Positions 17,997 through 25,811 of a DNA stretch of 64,000 bases are shown piece after piece. Numbering within the stretch: position 1 is the stretch's first letter; the number at the start of each line of letters is the position of its first letter. Location of the stretch: the NCBI RefSeq assembly GCF_003337305.1, contig NZ_QPJO01000003.1:434001-498000 (forward strand), read 5' to 3'. This DNA is from Winogradskyella arenosi. GTDB taxonomy: Bacteria; Bacteroidota; Bacteroidia; Flavobacteriales; Flavobacteriaceae. Below the pieces are notes generated by a model, which saw nothing but the letters and a program-made list of their open reading frames with translations, was not told the origin of the DNA and ran no database searches. The translations under genes and the position numbers were made by a program.

Positions 17997-18663
17997 ATGA
18001 TGAAAATTAAAAAGATATTAGTTGCCAACCGAAGTGAAATTACCATTCGCGTGCTAAGTGCTTATACGGAATTAAATATCGCTACGGTTGCGGTATATAC
18101 CTACGAGGATTGTTATTCTCAGCTCCGGAATAAAGCCGATGAATCTTACCAAATAGGTGAAGACTACGAGCCTTTAAAACCCCATTTAGATATTAAAGAG
18201 ATTATTGGTTTAGCAAAGCGCAAACATGTCGATGCCATCCATCCGGGATATGGTTTTTTATCTGAAAATTCAGAATTTGCTAGACGTTGCGCCGAAAATA
18301 ATATTGTTTTTATAGGACCCGATCCCGAAGTCATGGACGGATGCCTTAGGCTATAAAATAACAGCAAAGAAGATCGCCGTAAAATGTCAAGTCCCTATCA
18401 TAGAAAGCAACCAAAATAGCCTAACCTCATTAAAAGTTGCACTTTATGAAGCCAATACCATTGGTTAACCCCTAATACTTAAAGCCGCATCAGGCGGTGG
18501 TGGTCGTGGAATGCGTGTGGTGCGAAATAACAAAGATTTAGAACAACATTTTGACTCCGCTAAATACGAAGCCTTAAATGCCTTTGGTGATAACACAATG
18601 CTCTCAGAGAAATATATAGAAAACCCAAAGCATATTGAATTTCTATATACGAGTAATTTATAA
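17997..18663 (+). pseudogene. Decayed N-terminal fragment of pyruvate carboxylase (biotin carboxylase domain)
   Basis: Residues 1-115 read as the start of a pyruvate carboxylase biotin-carboxylase domain (KKILVANRSEITIRVLSAY, then HPGYGFLSENSEFARRC and FIGPDPEVMDG). At about 18339 a +1 shift moves the homology into another frame, where it continues as DALGYKITAKKIAVKCQVPI-like sequence. An in-frame TAA at 18466-18468 interrupts it. Homology continues with the glycine-rich KAASGGGGRGMRVVRNN and EKYIENPKHIEF and then ends abruptly at a TAA at 18661-18663. Only about 220 of the roughly 1150 residues of the full enzyme remain. Conserved residues are also altered (SEITIR for the usual GEIAIR). This is a dead duplicate; an intact copy presumably exists elsewhere. 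Confidence 0.88.
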
Positions 18664-18831
18664 GTGACTTTATTATGAAGTTCACCTGAATATTTTCAAG
18701 CAAACACTATAGTCAATTACAAATCAAAACCTTAGTACATAGTGCCACATATTCTAACATTTATTTAACAACAGCATCTTAGCATTGGCAAGACTTTTGA
18801 AATTTAAGCCATATAACCAATACTTATATTT

Positions 18832-19512
18832 ATGACCCTATTAAAAACCTTTCCTTTTTTTATTTTCACAATGATGCTTAGCGCTTGTGGTACTACAAAA
18901 CAAACCACAGAAACCTATTGGGTGAATAGCGCAAAAGTAAATTGTGATGCTGGCGCCGGGAAAACAACTTGCTTACAATGGAGCCAAACTGAAAATTACG
19001 AAAATGCAGAATGGTCTAACTTATATACCCCTATTAAAGGCTTTACTTTTGAACCTGGCTATCTTCAAAAGATTGAAGTTTTAAAAACAACTTTAGATAA
19101 AAGTAGCACGCCTGCAGACGCCTCTTCACTACACTACGAGTTGGTGAAGGTTTTAGAGAAAAAACAAGATCTTAAATTAGCCATTCACGATATTTGGGTG
19201 GCGACCCATATTAATAAAGAAGTCATTACCGCGACTCCAAAAGTTCCAACGCTTGAGATCAATACCACTAAAATGCAAGTCTACGGTACTAATGGCTGTA
19301 ACAATTATACCGGTCAAATTAAAAAGATAAACTCCGACACCATTAATTTTGGCGCCATGGCGTCCACAAAAAAGATGTGTATGAATATGACCATCCCCGA
19401 TCGTTTTGATAAAGCCCTGCAGTCCATTACAACCTACAAAAAGGAAGCTAATACCTTAATTTTTTTCAATGCTTTAGGCGAAGAGGTTTTAAAATTTAAA
19501 AAAGGCGATTAG
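18832..19512 (+). CDS. Lipoprotein with DUF4377 and META domains
   Basis: A 226-residue exported lipoprotein (lipobox MLSAC near residue 19). Residues about 27-85 match DUF4377 (TYWVNSAKVNCDAG, then CLQW and a FEPGY segment). Residues about 115-220 form a META/HslJ-type domain with VYGTNGCNNYTG and a TKKMCMNM segment. META-domain proteins are associated with outer-membrane stress or heat-shock phenotypes, but no biochemical function is established. The gene lies just after the pyruvate carboxylase remnant and stands alone. The domain combination is common in flavobacteria. Confidence 0.82.
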   Translation: MTLLKTFPFFIFTMMLSACGTTKQTTETYWVNSAKVNCDAGAGKTTCLQWSQTENYENAEWSNLYTPIKGFTFEPGYLQKIEVLKTTLDKSSTPADASSLHYELVKVLEKKQDLKLAIHDIWVATHINKEVITATPKVPTLEINTTKMQVYGTNGCNNYTGQIKKINSDTINFGAMASTKKMCMNMTIPDRFDKALQSITTYKKEANTLIFFNALGEEVLKFKKGD

Positions 19513-19584
19513 GATGTTTTCAAATTGAATTTTAAATAATTGGGTTATTTGGGCTAAGGTCTAATAACCCAATTTCTTTTCCAC

Positions 19585-19592
19585 TACCTTTG
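19585..19592 (+). promoter_or_regulatory. Bacteroidota -7 box before rlmF
   Basis: TACCTTTG exactly matches TAnnTTTG and lies 20 bases before the TTG start of rlmF. This implies a very short leader. Confidence 0.5.
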
Positions 19593-19612
19593 TACCTTTA
19601 AATTAACATGTA

Positions 19613-20569
19613 TTGGAAAAGAAAAAACAACATCCACAAGTAAAATCAGAACTTCATCCTAGAAGCCAACACCGCACACGCTATAATTTTGAAGCCTTAA
19701 TAAAGAGCTCACCAGAATTAGCTAAATATGTTGCGCCGAATAAATACGGAGATGAATCTGTAGATTTTTTCAATCCTGCTGCTGTAAAAGCCTTGAATAA
19801 AGCTTTATTAATTCACCATTACGGTTTAGAGTACTGGGATATTCCTGAGCATTATTTGTGTCCTCCAATTCCAGGACGTGCTGACTACATTCATAATATT
19901 GCTGATTTACTTAAAGGCAACCAATCTGAAATTCCTAAAGGAAAACACATTAAAGGTCTAGACATTGGGGTTGGCGCCAATTGCATATACCCTATTATTG
20001 GACAGCATGAATATGGTTGGTCTTTTATAGGTAGTGATACTGATGAAACAGCTATAAGTTCTGCGAAAACTATTGAGCAGAAAAATTACAAACTGCGATC
20101 TACCTTAGAAATAAGACGTCAAGAAAAGTCTAATAACTTTTTTTACGACATTTTAAAACCTGAAGAAAAAGTAGATTTCACCATTTGTAACCCTCCTTTT
20201 CATGCCTCTGCAGAAGACGCGCAAAAAGCAAGCCTTAAAAAGCAAAAAAACTTAAAAGGAAAACGCCCTAATAAAGTCCTTTTAAATTTTGGCGGACAAC
20301 ACAATGAATTATGGACTAAAGGTGGTGAAGCGCGTTTTGTAAAAGACATGATTTATGAAAGTAAACACTTTGGAAAACAATGTTTTTGGTTTACAAGCTT
20401 AATTTCAAAAGAAGCTACTTTAAAACCGACTTATAAAATTTTAGAAAAAGTAAATGCGACTGCCGTAAAAACTATTGAAATGGGACAAGGCCATAAAATT
20501 AGTAGGTTTATCGCTTGGACTTTTTTAACGGAACAAGAACAAAACGACTGGATAAAAGAGCGTTGGTAG
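19613..20569 (+). CDS. rlmF: 23S rRNA (adenine-N6)-methyltransferase RlmF
   Basis: A 318-residue SAM-dependent enzyme that methylates adenine 1618 (E. coli numbering) of 23S rRNA. The N-terminal family signature HPRSQHRTRYNFEAL is followed by the SAM-binding motif GLDIGVGANCIYP (about residues 118-130). The catalytic N6-adenine motif NPPF is in CNPPFHAS (about residue 192). I use the TTG at 19613-19615, because the ATG 5 bases earlier is out of frame and the -7 box sits just upstream. A REP-like repeat follows the stop, then a helicase gene on the same strand with its own promoter. Confidence 0.93.
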   Translation: MEKKKQHPQVKSELHPRSQHRTRYNFEALIKSSPELAKYVAPNKYGDESVDFFNPAAVKALNKALLIHHYGLEYWDIPEHYLCPPIPGRADYIHNIADLLKGNQSEIPKGKHIKGLDIGVGANCIYPIIGQHEYGWSFIGSDTDETAISSAKTIEQKNYKLRSTLEIRRQEKSNNFFYDILKPEEKVDFTICNPPFHASAEDAQKASLKKQKNLKGKRPNKVLLNFGGQHNELWTKGGEARFVKDMIYESKHFGKQCFWFTSLISKEATLKPTYKILEKVNATAVKTIEMGQGHKISRFIAWTFLTEQEQNDWIKERW

Positions 20570-20575
20570 AACGAC

Positions 20576-20650
20576 TTTGTCACTTCGAGTGTTCCGATTT
20601 TTCTATCGGAATGTACCGAGAAGCTATTGAAACAAATTGGTTCTCGATAC
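20576..20650 (+). repeat. REP-like intergenic dyad element
   Basis: The segment CTTCGAGTG, then the hairpin TTCCGAT (20592-20598) with ATCGGAA (20605-20611), then TACCGAGAAG and TTCTCGATAC, fills the gap between rlmF and the helicase gene. The CTTCGAGT and CGAGAAG words resemble short interspersed palindromic elements common between flavobacterial genes. Only this one copy is apparent in the window. Confidence 0.5.
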
Positions 20651-20737
20651 TATATGCTCATATTTCACAAATAACGCAAACTAACGTGATTTGTAATTTT
20701 ACAATTTTTAAATCAAAGTTTGAATTCACAAATATTC

Positions 20738-20745
20738 TACCTTTG
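20738..20745 (+). promoter_or_regulatory. Bacteroidota -7 box before the DEAD-box helicase gene
   Basis: TACCTTTG is a perfect TAnnTTTG match 18 bases before the ATG. A TTTG at 20719-20722 could be the -33 element, though its 15-base spacing is short. Confidence 0.5.
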
Positions 20746-20762
20746 TAATAAATACAAAACCT

Positions 20763-22001
20763 ATGTCATTTAAAGACTTACATCTTATTAAGCCAATCCT
20801 AAAAGCTGTTGAAGCTTCAGGTTATATAGCACCAACTTTAGTACAACAACGTGCTATTCCTTTTATTCTAGATCGTAAAGACGTCATTGTTTCAGCACAA
20901 ACCGGAACCGGAAAAACAGCGGCTTTTGCGTTGCCTATCTTGCAAAATCTTTTTGATAAACAAGATGCGCCTAAGAAAGGTAAAAAAATAAAGGCTTTAA
21001 TTTTAAATCCAACAAGAGAATTAGCTATACAAATTCAAAAGAATTTCAACACCTACGCAGAGTTCACTAATCTCACCTCTTTAGTGGTTTTTGGTGGCGC
21101 TTCCATAGAACCTCAAATTGACGTCCTAAAAAAAGGGATCGATATTTTGGTGGCTACACCAGGGCGTTTGCTCGATTTGCACAAACAAGATTATATTAAT
21201 CTCGACTATGTTGAAACTTTAGTTTTAGATGAAGCCGATCTCATGTTAGACATGGGATTTATAGACGATGTTAAAAAAATTGAGCGTTTGTGTCCTAATG
21301 ACAAACAAAGCTTATTATTCTCGGCAACGATTCCGGATAAAATTGAAGACTTAGCCACCTCAATCTTAAAAACTCCTGAACGTATTGATGTTACACCAAC
21401 CAAATCGGTAGCAAAAGATGTAAGTCAGATCTTGTATTATGTTCCTAAACAAAGTAAAATAGAATTGTGTTTACACTTAATGCGCAATACTATTGAAGGC
21501 AATGTCCTTATTTTTAGACGTACCAAATATGGGGTAGATAAGCTTGAAAAAACGCTATCTAAAAATGGTTATGCTGTAAATAGTATTCATGGGGATAAAA
21601 ATCAAAGCGATAGACAAACCGCTTTAAACAAGTTTAAAAATGGCTATGTAAAAATATTGATTGCTACAGATGTGGCCGCGCGTGGTATTGACATTAATGA
21701 GCTAGATAATGTGCTTAATTTTGATATGCCAAATGTTGCAGAAACCTATGTGCACCGTATAGGACGAACAGGAAGAGCCGGCCATGTTGGCAAGGCTTAT
21801 TCTATGTGCTCTGCAGATGAAAAGACCTATGTAAAAACCATACAAAATGCGATCAATGTTCAAATTCCTGTAGAGACGGAACACCCTTATCCTTTAGATC
21901 CTAAGGCAAAACCTATTGTACACAAAAAGCAAGGTGGCAGTAAATATAAAAAAGGGCGTAAAAGCGAAGCTTCTAAAAAGAAAAAAAAGCGTTGGTATTA
22001 A
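20763..22001 (+). CDS. DEAD-box ATP-dependent RNA helicase (RhlE-like)
   Basis: A 412-residue helicase with all core motifs in order: a Q-motif (PTLVQQRAIP), Walker A AQTGTGKT (about residues 46-53), PTRELA, TPGRLLD, the DEAD box, SAT, then RGIDI and HRIGRTGRAG in the second RecA domain. The C-terminal tail is strongly basic (KYKKGRKSEASKKKKKRW), typical of RhlE-type proteins that remodel rRNA or take part in cold adaptation. The start follows a clear -7 box by 18 bases. A long terminator lies 27 bases downstream. Confidence 0.92.
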   Translation: MSFKDLHLIKPILKAVEASGYIAPTLVQQRAIPFILDRKDVIVSAQTGTGKTAAFALPILQNLFDKQDAPKKGKKIKALILNPTRELAIQIQKNFNTYAEFTNLTSLVVFGGASIEPQIDVLKKGIDILVATPGRLLDLHKQDYINLDYVETLVLDEADLMLDMGFIDDVKKIERLCPNDKQSLLFSATIPDKIEDLATSILKTPERIDVTPTKSVAKDVSQILYYVPKQSKIELCLHLMRNTIEGNVLIFRRTKYGVDKLEKTLSKNGYAVNSIHGDKNQSDRQTALNKFKNGYVKILIATDVAARGIDINELDNVLNFDMPNVAETYVHRIGRTGRAGHVGKAYSMCSADEKTYVKTIQNAINVQIPVETEHPYPLDPKAKPIVHKKQGGSKYKKGRKSEASKKKKKRWY

Positions 22002-22027
22002 ATTAGTTGTTGGTTGTTAATAAAAAA

Positions 22028-22068
22028 AAAACAAAAAGCACTTAGATTTTCTAAGTGCTTTTTGTTTT
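22028..22068. terminator. Bidirectional intrinsic terminator
   Basis: A near-perfect 18-bp stem, AAAACAAAAAGCACTTAG (22028-22045) with CTAAGTGCTTTTTGTTTT (22051-22068), has a 5-base loop. It separates the convergent helicase and DUF4097-like genes. Confidence 0.9.
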
Positions 22069-22084
22069 AAGTAAACATTATTAT

Positions 22085-23242
22085 TTATTCTTCTATCTCA
22101 ATAAAATCCTCAGCAAATCTTATGATACCGTGAACTGAATTAATTTGGATTTTGTTTGGGCTTGTTTCCTCCCCAATTACCATCATTTTTGAAGATTCAT
22201 TTTTACGACTTGGTGGAACATCAGCACTTGTAAAACCCACATTATGAAAGGTATCATGACCAAAGGTTTCAATATAATAATCAATTTCCTCAGGATAAAA
22301 AAGATTGATTTCAGAGTACTCTGTATTCATAATAAATGTACCAAAATCATTAGAAAAATTATGAATCCAAAATTTACTGTTAAAATCAACAATTTTAACA
22401 TCTTCACCTATTTCTCCTATTTTAGTCGTTGAAAATTCACTATCTATAGTTAGATTTTTTATCTCAGCAATTTGAACTTCATCTACATGAGTAAACCTAT
22501 AAGAACCTCTATTTAAAGTATTAGATCTAAAACTTCCATTGACAATATCAAAATTATTTAACGGATTTTGTATACTTTGAAATTTTAAATCTGTGTTTCT
22601 TGCATTTACGTTTATTTGACCTTCTAAGTCTAGTTTAAACGTCATGTTAGAATTAACTGCCATAAGTCTTATATTTAAATGAGAAGGTATTTTTATTGTA
22701 AAATTGGTTCTCAATATTTTTACATGTTTAGAATTAATTTTTCTTTTCTCTCCCTTATCATCAACCTCTCTTAAATTCTTTAGATACTCTTTTAGACTTT
22801 TCCCTCTAGAACTACTATTAATCTCTAAAAAATACTGTTTAGACTTCCTAAACATCTTAGTTGTTGGTTCTTTAAAGTTAATATAATCACCTTCAAAAGT
22901 AATTCCATAAAGTGTTTCTATAGAATAAGTAACATCACCAGATATGTTATTCCCTTTACTTTTAAACTCTAATTTATCATTTACAATTTGTGATTCTGGT
23001 TTAATTACTTTTAAAATTTTATCAATTTCTTTACTTGAATAGTTTTCAAATTCAATGGTATAATCAAAATGAACTTTATTATCGTCGGATGCTCCAATTT
23101 CTACAAAAGTTCCTTCTAAATCTAAAACTAAGTTTTTCAGGTTTGTTGCATCATAGCTCTTTTTAAATATATCCTTAATTTGAGATTGAACAGGTAATGA
23201 TGTGATGAGCATCATAGCCGTAATTTTAAATAGTGTTTTCAT
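22085..23242 (-). CDS. Secreted DUF4097-like beta-rich protein, unknown function
   Basis: A 385-residue protein with a signal peptide (cleavage near LPVQS). It is dominated by short beta-strand repeats of alternating polar and hydrophobic residues, for example KIPSHLNIRLMAVNSNMTFKL and the later NLTIDSEFSTTKIGEIGE. This pattern suggests a DUF4097-type beta-helix. No catalytic motif is visible. It is the third gene of an operon with an ECF sigma factor and a membrane anti-sigma-like protein. Its start overlaps the anti-sigma gene by 17 bases, so it is probably translationally coupled and part of the envelope-sensing output or input. The assignment to DUF4097 is tentative. Confidence 0.65.
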   Translation of the reverse strand: MKTLFKITAMMLITSLPVQSQIKDIFKKSYDATNLKNLVLDLEGTFVEIGASDDNKVHFDYTIEFENYSSKEIDKILKVIKPESQIVNDKLEFKSKGNNISGDVTYSIETLYGITFEGDYINFKEPTTKMFRKSKQYFLEINSSSRGKSLKEYLKNLREVDDKGEKRKINSKHVKILRTNFTIKIPSHLNIRLMAVNSNMTFKLDLEGQINVNARNTDLKFQSIQNPLNNFDIVNGSFRSNTLNRGSYRFTHVDEVQIAEIKNLTIDSEFSTTKIGEIGEDVKIVDFNSKFWIHNFSNDFGTFIMNTEYSEINLFYPEEIDYYIETFGHDTFHNVGFTSADVPPSRKNESSKMMVIGEETSPNKIQINSVHGIIRFAEDFIEIEE

Positions 23243-23747
23243 ACTGTTCGTTGTTTTGATTTAATATTCTGATGTGATTCTGTATATCTTTCAAAATTTG
23301 AAGTCGCGTTTGAAGGTTTTCGACTAAGGCTTCAATGACTAAAATGTTATTTGAATCGTCTTTAAATTGAACAGATATCGCTTTATAATCTGCATCTAAA
23401 TCTTTCAGTTTTTTTCTAAACCGTTCTACCAAAACAGGATCATCTGACAGAGCTATAAAATTTTGCCATTCGGTTTCAATATCAGCCAAATATTCAGCTT
23501 CTACGGACTCAATCTGTGCTACAATTGGTGACGGTGAATCTTGGTTGACATAGGATTCTATATCCACCACATTAAAGCCAATGGTTAAGGCGATAATTAA
23601 AATAACCGCTACACCTAACCACGCATAAGGATGTTGTTTGGGTTGGGACTGTTTTTTAAGCTTATCGGAAAATTCTGTTCTATGATGTTTAGGAAGCGTT
23701 TTTAAATCGTCTTCCTCACTAAATAAGGTTCTAATATCTTGCTTCAT
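23226..23747 (-). CDS. Membrane anti-sigma-factor-like protein
   Basis: A 173-residue single-pass protein. Residues 1-43 are cytoplasmic and charged, with a transmembrane helix at about residues 44-62 (WLGVAVILIIALTIGF) and a periplasmic helical domain of about 110 residues. The N-terminal sequence MKQDIRTLFSEEDD and the position directly after an ECF sigma gene (17-base overlap) indicate an anti-sigma factor or regulator. There is no zinc-binding HxxxCxxC motif, so it is not a ZAS-type anti-sigma. It overlaps the downstream DUF4097-like gene by another 17 bases. Confidence 0.7.
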   Translation of the reverse strand: MKQDIRTLFSEEDDLKTLPKHHRTEFSDKLKKQSQPKQHPYAWLGVAVILIIALTIGFNVVDIESYVNQDSPSPIVAQIESVEAEYLADIETEWQNFIALSDDPVLVERFRKKLKDLDADYKAISVQFKDDSNNILVIEALVENLQTRLQILKDIQNHIRILNQNNEQYENTI

Positions 23748-24279
23748 TGTACTTGTGTTTTAATAAGTCTTGTAATTTTAACTTGCCACGTCTTAAATGA
23801 GTTCGCGATGTTTTTACGGGAATTTCTAAGATCTCAGAAATCTCTTCGTGATCATAGCCTTCCAGCAAATAAAGTTGCACGACTACCTTATGTTTTTCAT
23901 TGAGTTGAACAATGGCATCTAAAATTTCTTGCTTTGTAATTGCCGCATCAAATTGCCAGTCATCCTCATTTATAATGTCTAATTCTGAAACCTCAACAGC
24001 GTCAAATTCGAGTTTATTTTTCTTTAAAACATCTAAACACTGATTAATGATAATACGCTTTAACCAGGCTCCAAATGTCGCTTCCGGTTTGTATGTTTTT
24101 ATATTTTTAAATGCTTTTAGAAATCCGTCTTGCATCACATCTTTAGCATCTTCTTCATTTTTAAGATAACGACAGGCTATAGTAAACATCGCCTGTGCAT
24201 AGGCATCATAAACTTGCAGTTGCGCAAGGTCATTTCCTTTTTTGCAAAGCGTAATAAGTTTAGGCTCTAATTTTTGCAT
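23731..24279 (-). CDS. ECF RNA polymerase sigma factor
   Basis: A 182-residue sigma-70 family protein with only regions 2 and 4, as in ECF sigma factors. Region 2 contains CRYLKNEEDAKDVMQDGFLKAF and GAWLKRIIINQCLD. Region 4 has the helix-turn-helix EGYDHEEISEILEIPVKTSRTHL. It is the first gene of a three-gene operon with the anti-sigma-like and DUF4097-like genes, a layout common in Bacteroidota envelope-stress circuits. The upstream 200 bases may carry its own autoregulated promoter; no consensus was identified. Confidence 0.9.
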   Translation of the reverse strand: MQKLEPKLITLCKKGNDLAQLQVYDAYAQAMFTIACRYLKNEEDAKDVMQDGFLKAFKNIKTYKPEATFGAWLKRIIINQCLDVLKKNKLEFDAVEVSELDIINEDDWQFDAAITKQEILDAIVQLNEKHKVVVQLYLLEGYDHEEISEILEIPVKTSRTHLRRGKLKLQDLLKHKYNEARY

Positions 24280-24483
24280 TGGTTTGGTTAGCGGTTTCTA
24301 TTTTAAAAACGATAGAAAAGTATTGAGGTTTCAAATTATCATAAAAAAATTCAATTCCTTAAATTTTTCAGAATTTAATAGGCTTTTATTGTAATGCCGA
24401 ATTTATTTCAGCATCTTTAGTCTTTACCCCTAATGATATTGCGCTTGGTAACCCTAGCTTAAAACCTTAAAAAAAAATTCAAT

Positions 24484-25461
24484 ATGTATAAAACACTCGT
24501 CCTATTCCTATGTTTTGGATCTTGCGTATTTGCACAAACCACCATTAAAGACAGTATCACATCGTATCCTGTGAGTTATGCCACCATTTCTTTCGGAAAC
24601 GGCAATGGTCTTTTCGCAGATGATGAAGGCCAGTTTATTTTTACTGAAAAATTATACCCCGATATCGATTCGCTTTTTATATCGGCTTTAGGTTTTAAAG
24701 ACTTAAACATCGCCACGAAAAATCTTCCCAAACAACTCCTTATGCAACCACAGGCCCATTTGTTAGACGCCGTGATTATTGCGAATAAAAAAGATCGAAA
24801 ATATAAAGAGGAAAAGTTAAAACCTTATTTAGATGACGACTACTACAAATGCTGGTTACCCACTATAGAATCTGAAATTGCAGTCTATTTCCCTAAAACC
24901 ACCACTAAAGATCAAAAACTCTCTGAAGTTTTATTTCCTATAGCCTTAGAATCTAAAGATTGGAGCAAGAGAAAACGTTCTAATAGCGAAAAGAAAAAAT
25001 TTTCAACCTTATTTAAAGTCAAATTTTATCAGAATAATAATGGGTTTCCAGGTAAGGTTTTAACGTATGAAACGACTGTCTTTAGAGCCACAGAAAAAGA
25101 GGGTGACGTGTATCAATTAGATGTTGACGACTTAGATATCCATATTCCTGAAGATGGTTTTTTTGTATCACTTCAGGTTTTAGGCTACACCAATAAAGAC
25201 GGTAAGTTATTGCCCAATAAAAAGTATAAGGAAATTGTTTCTAAATCTGGAGATGTGATAAAAATCCCTACTAATTTTAGACCATTATTACCTTTTACAG
25301 ATGAAATTGAGTCGAAAAACACCTTTATTAAACGTGTGTTTATCAATGGAAATAATTGGGTGAAATTTGACAAAGGCAACAAATTCACCTCAACGTTACT
25401 CGATAAAGGTTTGTTTAACTATGGCATTGGTCTTACCTATAAAACGTATAAAGATGAATAA
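24484..25461 (+). CDS. Secreted carboxypeptidase-regulatory-like domain protein
   Basis: A 325-residue exported protein with a signal peptide (cleavage after CVFAQ). A CarboxypepD_reg-like beta-sandwich spans about residues 22-90 (SYPVSYATISFGNGNGLFADDEGQF), and a basic, lysine-rich 230-residue C-terminal domain has no recognised family. Such proteins are usually envelope-located in Bacteroidota, and their function is unknown. The stop overlaps the start of a DoxX-type gene by 8 bases, so these two and probably the following MFS gene form an operon. Confidence 0.7.
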   Translation: MYKTLVLFLCFGSCVFAQTTIKDSITSYPVSYATISFGNGNGLFADDEGQFIFTEKLYPDIDSLFISALGFKDLNIATKNLPKQLLMQPQAHLLDAVIIANKKDRKYKEEKLKPYLDDDYYKCWLPTIESEIAVYFPKTTTKDQKLSEVLFPIALESKDWSKRKRSNSEKKKFSTLFKVKFYQNNNGFPGKVLTYETTVFRATEKEGDVYQLDVDDLDIHIPEDGFFVSLQVLGYTNKDGKLLPNKKYKEIVSKSGDVIKIPTNFRPLLPFTDEIESKNTFIKRVFINGNNWVKFDKGNKFTSTLLDKGLFNYGIGLTYKTYKDE

Positions 25462-25804
25462 TTCCATTATTGGCATGGCCGCCATGTATATCATTGCTGG
25501 CCTAATGCATTTTATAAGACCTAAATCTTATATGCGCATTATGCCTAGATACTTGCCTAACCATAAAGCTTTAGTCTATCTCAGCGGTGCGGCTGAAATA
25601 ATTTTAGGTATTGGCTTGTGCTTTCCCGAACTAAAAAACTATGCGATTTACGGTATCATAGCTATGCTTGCCGTTTTTCTATTGGTGCATTTTTATATGT
25701 TGTCTGGAGAAAAAGCTTCTGCAGGCCTCCCAAAATGGATTTTAATTTTACGTATTCCCCTTCAATTTGGATTGATGTATTGGGCTTGGTATTATCTAAA
25801 TTAA
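25454..25804 (+). CDS. DoxX-like small membrane protein
   Basis: A 116-residue protein with four hydrophobic helices. MAAMYIIAGLMHFIRPKSYM, followed by RYLPNHKALVYLSGAAEI, is typical of the DoxX family, whose roles in redox or small-molecule handling are mostly unassigned. I start it at the ATG at 25454-25456; an upstream in-frame ATG would overlap the previous gene by 95 bases and add a non-homologous leader. It overlaps the previous stop by 8 bases, and the MFS gene follows after 7 bases. Confidence 0.8.
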   Translation: MNNSIIGMAAMYIIAGLMHFIRPKSYMRIMPRYLPNHKALVYLSGAAEIILGIGLCFPELKNYAIYGIIAMLAVFLLVHFYMLSGEKASAGLPKWILILRIPLQFGLMYWAWYYLN

Positions 25805-25811
25805 AAGTGTT

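Noticed and set aside
20515-20748. A 77-codon frame overlapping the end of rlmF and running through the REP-like dyad
   Set aside because: Starts inside rlmF and translates a repeat element and a promoter; no independent support.
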